DNA of 39,801 bases, from positions 1-39,801 of the forward strand of contig CAYSPT010000046.1 in NCBI GenBank assembly GCA_964432985.1, written 5' to 3'. A program made the translations under genes and the position numbers. The DNA comes from CAYSPT01 sp964432985 (lineage in GTDB: Bacteria; Muiribacteriota; CAYSPT01). This document shows positions 1 through 8,083 of the stretch, in pieces. The notes under the pieces were generated by a model. The model was not told where the DNA came from. It saw only the letters and a list, made by a program, of their open reading frames with translations, and made no database searches. Every line of letters begins with the position of its first letter. Positions within the stretch are counted from its first letter, which is position 1.

Positions 1-1134
1 AACACGTTTTCTTCCCGGTTGGGGGAGAAGGTCGAATCGCTCTGGGGACAGAGACTCGTTCAGAAAGCACCGTCAATCTGCGTGAAAATCCCCGGGAGTG
101 AACGGGTCCGCTGGATCATGCCCAGCGAGAACGACATCCGGGTGAAGCTCACATTGGACTACCGGAAGAAAGGTCTGATCTGGTATCCGACCTATATCTG
201 TACCTTTGACGGTAACTACACCGTGATCAATAATGACAAAGTGACCCAGAAAGCCCTGTTTCACTTCACCTTTCCCACTCCGAAAGGGACGTATGACGAG
301 TTCGGAATCCACCTGGATGATGATCGGCTGTCCACCGCCATAGACGTCTATGACGGTGTGCGTGAAATAATAGAACTGGCTCCCGGTGAAAGCCGGCGTT
401 TCCGCATCCACTACACCACCAGGGGACTGGGTGCCTGGCGCTATCATCCGGCCCCCGACACGGGACGTGTACAGAATCTGTGTCTTACGGTAACCAGCGA
501 TTTTACCGATATCGACTATCCAGAGGGCAGCCTTTCCCCCACCAGTGCGGTGAGCGGTAATTCAGGCATGGTCATGACCTGGCTGGCCACCGACCTCATA
601 ACCAAGCAGGACATCGGAGTGACCGTGCCCGAGAAATTGAATCCCGGTCCGGTCACATCAAGAATCACCTTCTTCGCGCCGGTATGCCTGATATTCTTCT
701 TCGTCCTCATAGCCGCTATAAATATTGTCTACAGGGTCAACATCCACCCCATGCATTACCTGTTCGTGGCAGCCGGATTTTTCGCATTTCATCTACTTCT
801 AGCCTATCTGGTTGACCATATCAACATCCATCTGGCCTTCATCATCTGCTCGATGATCTCGGTAGGCCTGGTTACCAGCTACCTGCGGGGAGCACTGGGA
901 GAAATGTTTCCCTGGAAGTTCGCCATTTCGGGACAGATCTTTTTCCTGGTGTTGTTTTCTTACAGCTTCTTTTTGAAGGGGATAACCGGCCTCACCGTGG
1001 CAATAGGATCGGTGCTGACCCTGGCATTTTTGATGAAGGTCACCGCTTCGACAAACTGGGACGAGATGTTTTCGGGACCTAAGGTCTTCGCGCCGCCGGT
1101 TGAACCGTTACCCGGCTTTTCGCCTGCTCCGTAG
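1..1134 (+). CDS. CreD-like inner membrane protein, 5' truncated
   Basis: The frame is open to the left edge of the window, so the true start lies upstream and about 377 codons are visible. The first ~215 residues look like a beta-rich extracytoplasmic domain. They are followed by hydrophobic segments at roughly residues 225-245, 250-275, 278-300, 312-330 and 332-350. The membrane part has the order typical of CreD (Cet) family proteins: a motif like IHPMHYLFVAAGFFAF, then LLLAYLVDHI, and a closing VTASTNWDEMF that corresponds to the MYLTRxIDWY end of CreD. In enterobacteria CreD is an inner membrane protein of the CreBC regulon linked to envelope stress and colicin tolerance; its biochemical role is unknown. 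No creB or creC is visible here. The gene ends at a strong hairpin shared with the convergent gene. Family assignment is by motif recall; function here is inferred. Confidence 0.62.
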   Translation, partial: NTFSSRLGEKVESLWGQRLVQKAPSICVKIPGSERVRWIMPSENDIRVKLTLDYRKKGLIWYPTYICTFDGNYTVINNDKVTQKALFHFTFPTPKGTYDEFGIHLDDDRLSTAIDVYDGVREIIELAPGESRRFRIHYTTRGLGAWRYHPAPDTGRVQNLCLTVTSDFTDIDYPEGSLSPTSAVSGNSGMVMTWLATDLITKQDIGVTVPEKLNPGPVTSRITFFAPVCLIFFFVLIAAINIVYRVNIHPMHYLFVAAGFFAFHLLLAYLVDHINIHLAFIICSMISVGLVTSYLRGALGEMFPWKFAISGQIFFLVLFSYSFFLKGITGLTVAIGSVLTLAFLMKVTASTNWDEMFSGPKVFAPPVEPLPGFSPAP

Positions 1135-1155
1135 TAAGGTTAATCCGGAAATTAA

Positions 1156-1193
1156 AAGGCTCCGGCTGCGCATTCAAACGCTGCCGGAGCCTT
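1156..1193. terminator. Bidirectional hairpin between convergent genes
   Basis: A perfect 11-bp stem (AAGGCTCCGGC, 1156-1166, with its complement at 1183-1193) encloses a 16-nt loop. It lies between the stop of the CreD-like gene at 1134 and the stop of the minus-strand gene at 1203. A-rich sequence precedes the stem (so U-rich for minus-strand transcripts), which fits a terminator working at least in the minus direction. Confidence 0.75.
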
Positions 1194-1202
1194 GCCTGCC
1201 AA

Positions 1203-3371
1203 TCAGAATTCTGCCATTACCATGGCGGCCTGGTCCATCATTTCCCTGACAGCGGGAGAATCACAGGGCCAGACCCACCGGAAATACGCCCGTGTAAAAC
1301 CGCCGTCGTCGGCCAGATGCTCGCTCATGACGTTCCGCATGATGTGCGCATGATGAAACCTTGTCAAAACTTCCGGAACCATCTCGTTTTCAAACGGAAG
1401 AGTCAAAGGCTCCCTTTTTTCCAAAAGACGAAGTGCGGCAAAGCCCCTGCAGGGAGAGTTGACGGCGATAACGTCGCTGTAATCACCAGTTTGCAGTGAT
1501 GCCAGGGTTTCGGCAATCTCCGGTTTAAGCAGCTCAACCGGGTAGAATTGTGCAGCTAACACCTCCGAACCGGTAATCCCATAGGTGGACAGCGCCGAAT
1601 CCATGTCCAGCCCTTCCGACAGGGCATGCCGGGCTGCTTCAACAATCTCACGATCTGTGTGGAACAGCGCCTGGAAGCGGTAGCTGGCCCCTATTTTGAA
1701 GCAGTCAACATTTTCCCCGTACATTGCTTTTAAATTTTCTACCGTCTCGAAGGGAGCGTGTCCCTCGTGTACGGGAGGACCTTCCTCGTAAACCTGATAT
1801 CCCTGAGGGGTTACATGCAGATAGAGTCCCGGAACGTCAAAAAGAGGGTACTTCCGCCTGAGACGATGCATCACCAGGGTTTTGACCGGCATGAAGACAA
1901 ATTCATTAACATTGGATACGCTCTTGTTCTGACTGGCCTGAATGGTCCGCGGAGTAAACTGCAGCACCTCCTGCTCAACCATGAGCTGAAACCGGTTGTA
2001 TTCTTCGGGCATGTCCAGGACATTCAATGGATCACTGGAGGAAATCCTGATGGCCATTCTTCCTTCGGGACAAATGAAATCGAGATCGCCGAGGCAAACA
2101 TCGAGAAAATTGGTGCTCCGGGCTACGGACAGTCCGTAGCTGCCCCCCGTCAAACTCAGCGTCAACCGCGGCAGAACAGACAGAGTAGAAACCAGTAAAC
2201 CCTTGTTTTTGATGTACACCCGGCTGGCCGTGTAGCCCACCAGGCAAATCAGAGTGTTCAGTCTCATTTTGCGCAGGACCTTTTCCGGCACCCTGTAGGT
2301 TTCCCGGTTTTCTGCTGCGCAGTCTTTCATTCCGGCACGCACCAGGTGAGTAAACAACAGGCGTATTACCGATTCCCGGATACCGGGCTCAAAACAACCA
2401 AGCCATGAAAGCAGCTGCTTACGGCTTCCAGGCAAACCGGAGGAGAGACGGTTAACCATATCCAGCAGCCGGCCCGGTGGTATCTGAAACGGGAGAAACT
2501 TGAAATCAAGGTACGAGAAGCGCACAGCACCGGCCGGCAAGGTACGGCCATCAATGGTGAAAATAGTAACACCATTATCGAGATACGTTTCTCCTGTCTC
2601 CCTTGTTCCATCTGGACCGCCATGTGCTCCTTCTTGATAGAAATAAGACATGGACACGTTTTGCACCGACCATGGAATCGGATTATCAATCTGTGCAAGC
2701 TGAAGCCGACCAGTACTGGAGAACCGATCAAACCTCTCGAGCATGAGACGTACCATGTTTTCTTCTAAAAGATGTTGTTTAACAGCCTCTTTGAAACGTT
2801 CCGAAGCAACAAATCCCTGAGAATCTCCATGAGAATCTCCAACAGAGTGGGCAGCTGTAAACTCCATGATACTGCGTGCATCCGGGAGAATTTCAACCAG
2901 AACTTCCTGATCGTAATACTGTTCCATCAAGTAGTAATCCACCCACACTTCGAGAAGATAATTGGCGATTTTTAGTGCGTCTTCAACCTGCGGTTCCCCT
3001 GAAGCAGAGAAGATTTTTTTCATTATGATGTATTGCTGTGATGTGAGAACCAGCGGTTTACTCGGCATGCTATCCAAAACAAGCTGCAGAATGACATCAC
3101 CGATTGAACACATCCTGCCTTCATGAACTATCTCGCCGGTCAGGTAATCATCAGGCTGAAAGACAGGCTCAGTTTTGGGCAAAGAAGCCGTTTCAGAAGA
3201 TGGTTCCGCCGCCGGAGCAGCAACTGATAACACATCGGGAAGCTCATGTGCCTGCGGAGTTTCCCTTCCCGGTTGTTCTTCAGGAGCGCCTCTAATACAT
3301 TTTTGAGCCAGCATTCCGCCGGCGATTCCAACCAGTATTATGATCAACAGCATCGTTTTGGATATTTTCAA
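1203..3371 (-). CDS. Exported or membrane-anchored protein with degenerate parvulin-like (PpiC) C-terminus
   Basis: The predicted protein has 722 residues. I chose the TTG at 3371 because a GGGGAG ribosome binding site (complement of 3382-3387) lies 10 nt upstream; it gives a short basic N-terminus, then a hydrophobic stretch (MLLIIILVGIAGGMLA) that is a signal peptide or anchor. The frame stays open to a TTG at 3452, but that start has no obvious ribosome binding site. A Pro/Glu-rich linker follows. The middle ~450 residues are unrecognised. Residues ~580-685 resemble a SurA/PpiC-type peptidyl-prolyl isomerase domain: a segment with FHTDREIVEAARHALSEGLD, then ASLQTGDYSDVI and GFAALRLLEKRE, matching the 'L..G..S.......G.....L.ekre' end of parvulins. 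Active-site residues cannot be confirmed by eye, so a folding or chaperone role in the periplasm is only inferred. It is monocistronic. Confidence 0.55.
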   Translation of the reverse strand: MKISKTMLLIIILVGIAGGMLAQKCIRGAPEEQPGRETPQAHELPDVLSVAAPAAEPSSETASLPKTEPVFQPDDYLTGEIVHEGRMCSIGDVILQLVLDSMPSKPLVLTSQQYIIMKKIFSASGEPQVEDALKIANYLLEVWVDYYLMEQYYDQEVLVEILPDARSIMEFTAAHSVGDSHGDSQGFVASERFKEAVKQHLLEENMVRLMLERFDRFSSTGRLQLAQIDNPIPWSVQNVSMSYFYQEGAHGGPDGTRETGETYLDNGVTIFTIDGRTLPAGAVRFSYLDFKFLPFQIPPGRLLDMVNRLSSGLPGSRKQLLSWLGCFEPGIRESVIRLLFTHLVRAGMKDCAAENRETYRVPEKVLRKMRLNTLICLVGYTASRVYIKNKGLLVSTLSVLPRLTLSLTGGSYGLSVARSTNFLDVCLGDLDFICPEGRMAIRISSSDPLNVLDMPEEYNRFQLMVEQEVLQFTPRTIQASQNKSVSNVNEFVFMPVKTLVMHRLRRKYPLFDVPGLYLHVTPQGYQVYEEGPPVHEGHAPFETVENLKAMYGENVDCFKIGASYRFQALFHTDREIVEAARHALSEGLDMDSALSTYGITGSEVLAAQFYPVELLKPEIAETLASLQTGDYSDVIAVNSPCRGFAALRLLEKREPLTLPFENEMVPEVLTRFHHAHIMRNVMSEHLADDGGFTRAYFRWVWPCDSPAVREMMDQAAMVMAEF

Positions 3372-3534
3372 CGAAACCACACTCCCCTGTGTCAGTTGCT
3401 CTAATATTGTACAATCATTCGTACTTTTTTGTTGTAATATTTTTGCCGGCAAACTTCAACACGTGTCTGCTCTGGGGCTACATGCGCTTGAGCCTTTGAT
3501 GGAAGTGAGGGACCTTGAGGTACATGCTGTTAAA

Positions 3535-3563
3535 TTGACACTTAAACATCTCTTTGTTATAAT
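3535..3563 (+). promoter_or_regulatory. Consensus sigma-70 promoter upstream of the sigma factor gene
   Basis: TTGACA (3535-3540) and TATAAT (3558-3563) are separated by exactly 17 bp, so both hexamers and the spacer match the sigma-70 consensus. Transcription would begin near 3570, leaving a leader of about 200 nt before the ATG at 3774. The AT-rich leader carries the 17-bp duplication at 3714-3747 just before the ribosome binding site. Confidence 0.8.
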
Positions 3564-3713
3564 GATATTGCAGATTAAGCAAGAACTTTATTTATAAGCA
3601 TTTTATTTTTATTTGATTATTCTAGCTTAAATATGTTAAAAGCCGGGTTAAACCTTTAAAACATTTATTTTCTTACCACATAGAAACAGTAAAATAGTTA
3701 AACATAATCGTTC

Positions 3714-3747
3714 AACCTGAAGATTACATTAACCCGAAGATTACACT
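3714..3747. repeat. 17-bp tandem duplication in the sigma-factor leader
   Basis: AACCTGAAGATTACATT (3714-3730) is followed directly by AACCCGAAGATTACACT (3731-3747), 15 of 17 bases identical. It lies 27 bp upstream of the sigma factor start codon, inside the predicted leader. Confidence 0.85.
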
Positions 3748-3773
3748 CACTTTCCCGGGAGCACAGGAGAAAA

Positions 3774-4856
3774 ATGCTGGAAAGACAAACCCAAACAAAA
3801 AATCATCTTAAAGAGTACCTTGCCGTATGTTGTACCAAAGGCAAGGAGACGGGCGGTACGCTCAATTCCGGGTGGATACTTGAAAATCTCCCGGAAAGTG
3901 TGGAAACCGGACATATTGAAGAATTGATCGCATCGCTCATGGAAGCTGGAATCGAAGTCCGGGGAGACATTAGTAAGACCGGCCGGCAGAAAAAACAGAC
4001 CGCGCAGGAAGAAGAGACCAATCTGGAAGTACTTCAAGACTCGGTCAAACTCTACCTCCGTTCTATCGGAAACGTTCCCCTGTTGACTGCAGAGTCCGAG
4101 AAACAGCTCACGGAACTGGCATGGCAGAACAATGACGAAGCCAGGCAGAAACTGATTAACGCTAACCTGCGCCTGGTGGTTAGCGTTGCTAAAAAATATA
4201 CGAAACGCGGACTCCCGTTCATGGACTTGATACAGGAAGGAAACAAGGGGTTGATGAAAGCCTCGGTCAAGTTTGATCCTTCCAAGGGATTCAAATTTTC
4301 CACCTACGCAATCTGGTGGATACGCCAGGCAATTACCAGGTCCCTGGCGGAGCAGTCACGCACCATTCGCCTGCCCGTTCACATGACAGACTCCATTAAC
4401 AAGCTCAAACGGACTATTTCCCGTCTCACACAGGCCCTGGGGAGGGAACCCACGGTGGAAGAAATTTCCGAAGTTGCGCAACTTCCTCAGGCAAAGGTAA
4501 AGAAAATGCTCAGGTTCTCGCAACGGACCATTTCTCTGGAAACCCCAGTGGGAGACGGGGAGGCAAACATCGGTTCATTCATCGAAAACGACTCGATTCA
4601 GTCTCCATCCGAAACCGCATTCCAGAGGATGCTGAAGACCCAGGTACTGCAAGTGCTGGGAACCCTTGACGATCGATCGGCCAAGGTAATAAAATACCGT
4701 TTCGGATTATTGGACGGTTACTCCCACACCCTGGAGCAGGTAGGTAGAATGTTCGGAGTCACCAGGGAACGTATCAGACAAATAGAAGCCAAAGCCATCC
4801 GGAAATTGAGACATCCCTCAAGAAGTAAAAAGCTCAGGGAATACTACCTGGATTAG
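3774..4856 (+). CDS. rpoD: RNA polymerase sigma factor, sigma-70 family, RpoD/SigA-like
   Basis: The 360-residue protein has the full primary-sigma architecture in a compact form. An N-terminal segment (~25-65, ending in a MEAGIEVRGDI-like motif) looks like region 1.1. Region 1.2 is DSVKLYLRSIGNVPLLTAES (~90-110). Regions 2.1-2.4 include NLRLVVSVAKKYTKRGL, DLIQEGNKGLMKA and FSTYAIWWIRQAITR. Region 3 contains RTIRLPVHM. Region 4.2 has the helix-turn-helix GVTRERIRQIEAKAIRKL. The ATG has a CAGGAGA ribosome binding site. Some residues (NKGLM instead of NIGLM; AEQSRTIRLPVH) lean towards group 2 sigma factors, so it could be a second, RpoS-like or non-essential paralog; dnaG, a common neighbour of rpoD, is not here. 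The consensus promoter upstream suggests it could be transcribed by its own holoenzyme. The gene symbol is the best family match rather than proof of orthology. Confidence 0.88.
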   Translation: MLERQTQTKNHLKEYLAVCCTKGKETGGTLNSGWILENLPESVETGHIEELIASLMEAGIEVRGDISKTGRQKKQTAQEEETNLEVLQDSVKLYLRSIGNVPLLTAESEKQLTELAWQNNDEARQKLINANLRLVVSVAKKYTKRGLPFMDLIQEGNKGLMKASVKFDPSKGFKFSTYAIWWIRQAITRSLAEQSRTIRLPVHMTDSINKLKRTISRLTQALGREPTVEEISEVAQLPQAKVKKMLRFSQRTISLETPVGDGEANIGSFIENDSIQSPSETAFQRMLKTQVLQVLGTLDDRSAKVIKYRFGLLDGYSHTLEQVGRMFGVTRERIRQIEAKAIRKLRHPSRSKKLREYYLD

Positions 4857-4906
4857 TACGGTTGTCAGAACCGTACGGTTGTCAAAACCGTACGGTTGTC
4901 AGAAGC
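4856..4906. repeat. 17-bp tandem repeat x3, self-complementary
   Basis: Three copies of GTACGGTTGTCAGAACC (4856-4872, 4873-4889, 4890-4906; the last two with one change each) begin at the last base of the sigma factor stop codon. Successive copies pair into hairpins: 8 bp at 4856-4863/4869-4876 and a 9-bp CGTACGGTT/AACCGTACG stem at 4872-4880/4886-4894, each with a 5-nt loop. It lies between convergent genes and could end transcription, but there is no T-tract. Confidence 0.85.
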
Positions 4907-4922
4907 GTCCAGCACAACATAA

Positions 4923-6107
4923 TCACCTGGCACCGCAGAACTTCTCCATGAAATAGGCCAGACATCCTCGGAAAAATGCATTGGAATAATAGGCGGCGCA
5001 CAATTCTTTTCGGATGATAGTTACAATCGGATCGCAGGTTGCCCGTCTGAACGGATAGTTCTCGTTTACCATCAATGCTACGCACCCATCCATGGTCTGG
5101 ACATCGAAACGGCTTTCCCGGTCGGCGATTTTTTGCAAATTGGTACCAAGTGTGTGCAGATCACATACCGTTAGTTTTACCTTAACTTCGCTTACCTTAC
5201 TTCGGGAAGCGCTTGAATTGACTCTGGCCTGCATCCGGGAGACAGCTTTCTGTACCAGATGGTACCCCTCGCTCTCTTCCAGACTGTCCCTGGTTACCAG
5301 GTAGTTCTGTGCATACGTTCCACGGGGAAGATAACCTGTAAACACCACTCCCGAAAGAGTTTTTGTGCCCCGTTCCACAACACTGGCCTGGTCCTTCGGA
5401 TTCCAGTACAAACCCATCTTAAAACCGGCTTTAACCGCGTCGTTCAGTTTTGTGCTTTTCTTGGAAAAGGTGTGGATGGTGGAGTGCATATTGGGAGTCT
5501 TGCTGTTGAACGTTGTCGTATGGGGAATACATTCGCGTATGGTGTGCTGGGCGTCAATGATGCTGCTCGGGTCATGCCCGGCCAGTTCGAGAATACCGGT
5601 TAACGATTTTTCAAAATCCAGCTTACCGATTACAAAGCTTCGCTGTTTCTTGACCACTTTCTTCCAGTGCTTAATGAAACCATTGACAAGCTCCGCGTCA
5701 AACAGTGAACACATCATCCCGGCCGACTCTCTGAAAAAATCCGATTCGAGAAGGGCAGCAGGAACCTCCAGTTGATCCAGGTCTTCCATATTGACCGGTA
5801 AATCAGCTTCTTCATCCAACTGGTCGGTCTGCTCGTCGGCCTGCTGAACTTCCTTGTACTTGCGCATGAGGTTCCTCCACAAAAACGGAAGCCCCAGCTC
5901 CCGGGAAATGTCCGGAAACAAACCGATAAGCCTTTTTAATTCATGTATTTTCAGAATCAGATAGAAATCTTCATCAAAGTATTCATCAGTCCTCTTGAGC
6001 CGTGACAGAACAGTATTGGTATCATCCACTATACATTGCCCGTTACGGTAGGACATGATTTTAATATTGTTTACATCGTTAAGAGCCGCGAAGACTTTTT
6101 CGTTCAT
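4923..6107 (-). CDS. Conserved-looking cytoplasmic protein of unknown function
   Basis: I do not recognise this 394-residue protein. It has no signal peptide or membrane segment. The N-terminal ~90 residues are mixed alpha/beta with a motif MSYRNGQCIVDD. An acidic linker (~90-110) follows, then a helical part, and a C-terminal ~150 residues with regular beta strands (SGVVFTGYLPRGTYAQNYLV; SEVKVKLTVCDLHTLG). The ATG at 6107 has a weak GGGG ribosome binding site 9 nt upstream. It is convergent with the sigma factor and divergent from the receiver-domain gene, so a part in the same regulatory block is possible but only by position. A degenerate copy of its first ten codons lies directly upstream (see the 6079-6200 repeat). 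Confidence 0.6.
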   Translation of the reverse strand: MNEKVFAALNDVNNIKIMSYRNGQCIVDDTNTVLSRLKRTDEYFDEDFYLILKIHELKRLIGLFPDISRELGLPFLWRNLMRKYKEVQQADEQTDQLDEEADLPVNMEDLDQLEVPAALLESDFFRESAGMMCSLFDAELVNGFIKHWKKVVKKQRSFVIGKLDFEKSLTGILELAGHDPSSIIDAQHTIRECIPHTTTFNSKTPNMHSTIHTFSKKSTKLNDAVKAGFKMGLYWNPKDQASVVERGTKTLSGVVFTGYLPRGTYAQNYLVTRDSLEESEGYHLVQKAVSRMQARVNSSASRSKVSEVKVKLTVCDLHTLGTNLQKIADRESRFDVQTMDGCVALMVNENYPFRRATCDPIVTIIRKELCAAYYSNAFFRGCLAYFMEKFCGAR

Positions 6108-6200
6108 TTCGTACGCCCCAAACCATCACCGGCAAACCAGTTAAGTACCGTGAAGACTTTTTCGTCAATTCGCACGCCCCAGCCATCACCGGCAAACCGG
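6079..6200. repeat. ~61-bp tandem duplication across a gene start
   Basis: Copy 1 (6079-6140) contains the first ten codons, start codon and ribosome-binding region of the minus-strand gene that starts at 6107. Copy 2 (6141-6200) is directly adjacent and roughly 85 percent identical by eye. In copy 2 the start codon has become ATT and the offset of 62 bp puts it out of frame, so it is a dead duplicate. Confidence 0.85.
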
Positions 6201-6389
6201 TCTCACTGAGGTTATCCGAGGAACCGGTATTTGTGCAATAGTAAATCTCAATTATTTGACTCGGAAACTGTAGTTTGCCTGTTTACAATGGTACCAATTC
6301 ATCTCATGAATGACAACCGGCTCTTCACGGTACAGATGGTTTGACATCAAACCGATACTGATGATATCCTCCACACAACATTAGCCTAC

Positions 6390-6430
6390 TTTTTTCACAG
6401 GTTGTCACAGCAGGCATGCTTGTGAAAAAA
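6390..6430. promoter_or_regulatory. 10-bp inverted repeat upstream of the receiver-domain gene
   Basis: TTTTTTCACA (6390-6399) and TGTGAAAAAA (6421-6430) are perfect complements around a 21-nt centre that contains partly pairing CAGCA and TGCTTG. The element ends 27 bp before the ATG at 6457. It could be an operator or an RNA hairpin in the leader. The rest of the 6201-6456 gap shows only AT-rich sequence without a clear promoter (TTGACT at 6256 and TACAAT at 6284 are 22 bp apart, too far for a standard promoter). Confidence 0.5.
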
Positions 6431-6456
6431 CGAGCTAAAAGGGGGACATTACGCAG

Positions 6457-6852
6457 ATGACGGACACCACTTCCAGCCAACCCATTATCTTCATGACGGA
6501 AGACGATGAGGAGATGCGGCACCTACTCTCGTTTTACCTGGAGCGGGAAGGTTTCAACATCGTTTTTGCCACCGATGGGATGGAAGCCCAGACCATGATA
6601 GAGATGATGACTCCGCCGGATCTGGTCCTTCTCGATATCATGCTGCCGTACATGAATGGTTTCGAGCTGATAAAATTCATCAGGCAACGCCCGGACTGGA
6701 AGGATGTACCGATCGTCATGCTCACCGCCAGATCAGATGAGGACGATGTGGTACGTGCCTTGAAATTGGGAGCCAACGAGTACATTGTCAAACCGTTCAA
6801 ACCCCGGGAAATGGTAATGAGAATCCGGCGCTTTCTAAACCTCGTTGGGTGA
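6457..6852 (+). CDS. Stand-alone response regulator receiver (CheY-like)
   Basis: The 131 residues are one receiver domain with no output domain. The key residues are all visible: acidic pocket E15-D16-D17, phospho-acceptor D60 in LVLLDIMLPYMNG, T90 in IVMLTARS, and K112 in EYIVKPFKP. It should be phosphorylated by a histidine kinase encoded elsewhere and act through protein contacts. The stop codon is followed after 40 bp by the Clp-N/cyclase-like gene, so the two are likely co-transcribed, and the receiver may control or scaffold that protein. An inverted repeat lies just upstream. The ribosome binding site (AGGGGG) is somewhat far from the ATG. Confidence 0.9.
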   Translation: MTDTTSSQPIIFMTEDDEEMRHLLSFYLEREGFNIVFATDGMEAQTMIEMMTPPDLVLLDIMLPYMNGFELIKFIRQRPDWKDVPIVMLTARSDEDDVVRALKLGANEYIVKPFKPREMVMRIRRFLNLVG

Positions 6853-6892
6853 GGTTACCTCATCGGGTGAACTTGACCTTAAGGAGCACGAT

Positions 6893-8044
6893 ATGAACAG
6901 GCTGTCGGTCGGTCTCTCCATGGCATGGCAGATTGCCGCCGCGGCCGCCGCCAGCGGGAGATGCCACTACATCGAAAAAGAGCACCTCTTCATCGGTATT
7001 TTCAGCCTGGATAAGCTGATAGACCTTGGCGAGAAGAAAATAGGTCTCAGCATGCACTCCTGGCTGGCTCTGCAGCACGAACACGAGATTCTGCACGATA
7101 TTCTAAGTATCTACAAAGCGGACATGCCAAAACTGAGACGGGCCATCAATGAACTTCTCGTGAAAGGCACATCGCAACGGACAAAGGGAGTCCTGAGCCG
7201 CAGCGAAGAGTGCAAAGCAGTGTTCCAGTACGCTGAACAGGTGGCCAAGGTGTCGGGAACCGACTACCTTTCGTGCCTGCATGTCCTGATAGCAATTCTT
7301 CGAAATCCGGGAGCGCTCATCGAGGAGGTGCTTAAGGACGCCCACATCCTGCCGCTTCTCTTCATGCAGAAGGTGACCAGTATAGCCACCAACAAAGCCC
7401 TGTATGCCACACAACTTGACAAGAAAAACCTGAACACCATGAACATGTTTGCCTGCTCACACAAGGTTACTACCCTGACACTCATGTTTGATGAGTTGGT
7501 GGCATCCTCGATGGTGGTCAAGAACATGAACAAACAGTCGTTCACGAACCTGCTTGAGCACCACCGGGCCACCGTGTCCGGTATACTCAAAAAAGAGAAT
7601 CGGGGGATCATCGTTAAATCGGTGGGGAATGGGCTTCTCATGATATTCAGCTCTCTGAAAAATGCTCTGGACTGCGCCCTTGAAATACAGATGGCGTTTG
7701 AGGAGTTCAACGCTTTCAAGATCCGCCTGGGTATCGATACGGGGGAATTCGAATGTGCGAGTTCCGTCGCTGCACCCGACATGGGCAGCCTTCCCCTGGA
7801 AAAGACCTACCGTATCATGAGATGTGCAGAAGGAGGACATGTCCTTACCAGCAAAGATGCTTTCCAGAGAGCGAAAACCATAATGCAGCCGGAAATTTTG
7901 TGGAAACTCATCGGTACATGCTCGACTCCGCAGGACGGCCGGTTGGAGATCTACGAAGTTTTCAAGCCCGGCGCCCTGGAGCCCATGTCCCAACTGTTGA
8001 GTGAAAAAGCCGAATCTGACTACGTGGTGATGAAAGAAAGCTGA
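6893..8044 (+). CDS. Clp-N domain fused to degenerate class III nucleotidyl-cyclase domain
   Basis: The protein has 383 residues from the ATG at 6893, chosen for its AAGGAG six nt upstream; a TTG at 6845 overlapping the previous gene is less likely. Residues ~8-160 hold two Clp-N repeats like those at the N-terminus of ClpA/ClpC: the first with HYIEKEHLFIGIFSLDKL, the second with AEQVAKVSGTDYLSCLHVLIAIL. No AAA+ ATPase follows. After ~200 comes a cyclase homology domain: TLTLMFDELV, IIVKSVGNGLLMIF, ALDCALEIQMAFEEF, IRLGIDTGE, and AEGGHVLTSKDAF. The usual metal-binding aspartates look altered: GDG reads GNG, and the first Asp position reads Glu by my alignment. It is therefore probably a non-catalytic sensor or binding module. 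A paralog lies at 35574-36665. A role in protein-interaction signalling with the neighbouring receiver is inferred. Confidence 0.75.
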   Translation: MNRLSVGLSMAWQIAAAAAASGRCHYIEKEHLFIGIFSLDKLIDLGEKKIGLSMHSWLALQHEHEILHDILSIYKADMPKLRRAINELLVKGTSQRTKGVLSRSEECKAVFQYAEQVAKVSGTDYLSCLHVLIAILRNPGALIEEVLKDAHILPLLFMQKVTSIATNKALYATQLDKKNLNTMNMFACSHKVTTLTLMFDELVASSMVVKNMNKQSFTNLLEHHRATVSGILKKENRGIIVKSVGNGLLMIFSSLKNALDCALEIQMAFEEFNAFKIRLGIDTGEFECASSVAAPDMGSLPLEKTYRIMRCAEGGHVLTSKDAFQRAKTIMQPEILWKLIGTCSTPQDGRLEIYEVFKPGALEPMSQLLSEKAESDYVVMKES

Positions 8045-8083
8045 CCCGCACTCACAGTATTCCGCACGGTTCTCCGCGGAGGA

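Larger units (their letters stand above)
3372..3773. other. AT-rich divergent intergenic region (~400 bp)
   Basis: This stretch separates the divergent parvulin-like and sigma-factor genes. It contains a 10-bp palindrome ATTGTACAAT (3406-3415), a perfect sigma-70 promoter at 3535-3563 on the plus strand, about 200 bp of AT-rich leader, and a 17-bp tandem duplication at 3714-3747. I see no further gene in it. Confidence 0.6.

Noticed and set aside
6256..6289. Sigma-70 promoter for the receiver gene (TTGACT ... TACAAT)
   Set aside because: The spacer is 22 bp, too long for a standard promoter.
8061..8080. Terminator between the Clp-N/cyclase and kinase genes
   Set aside because: A 5-bp stem TCCGC/GCGGA without a T-tract; not convincing although the genes are convergent.
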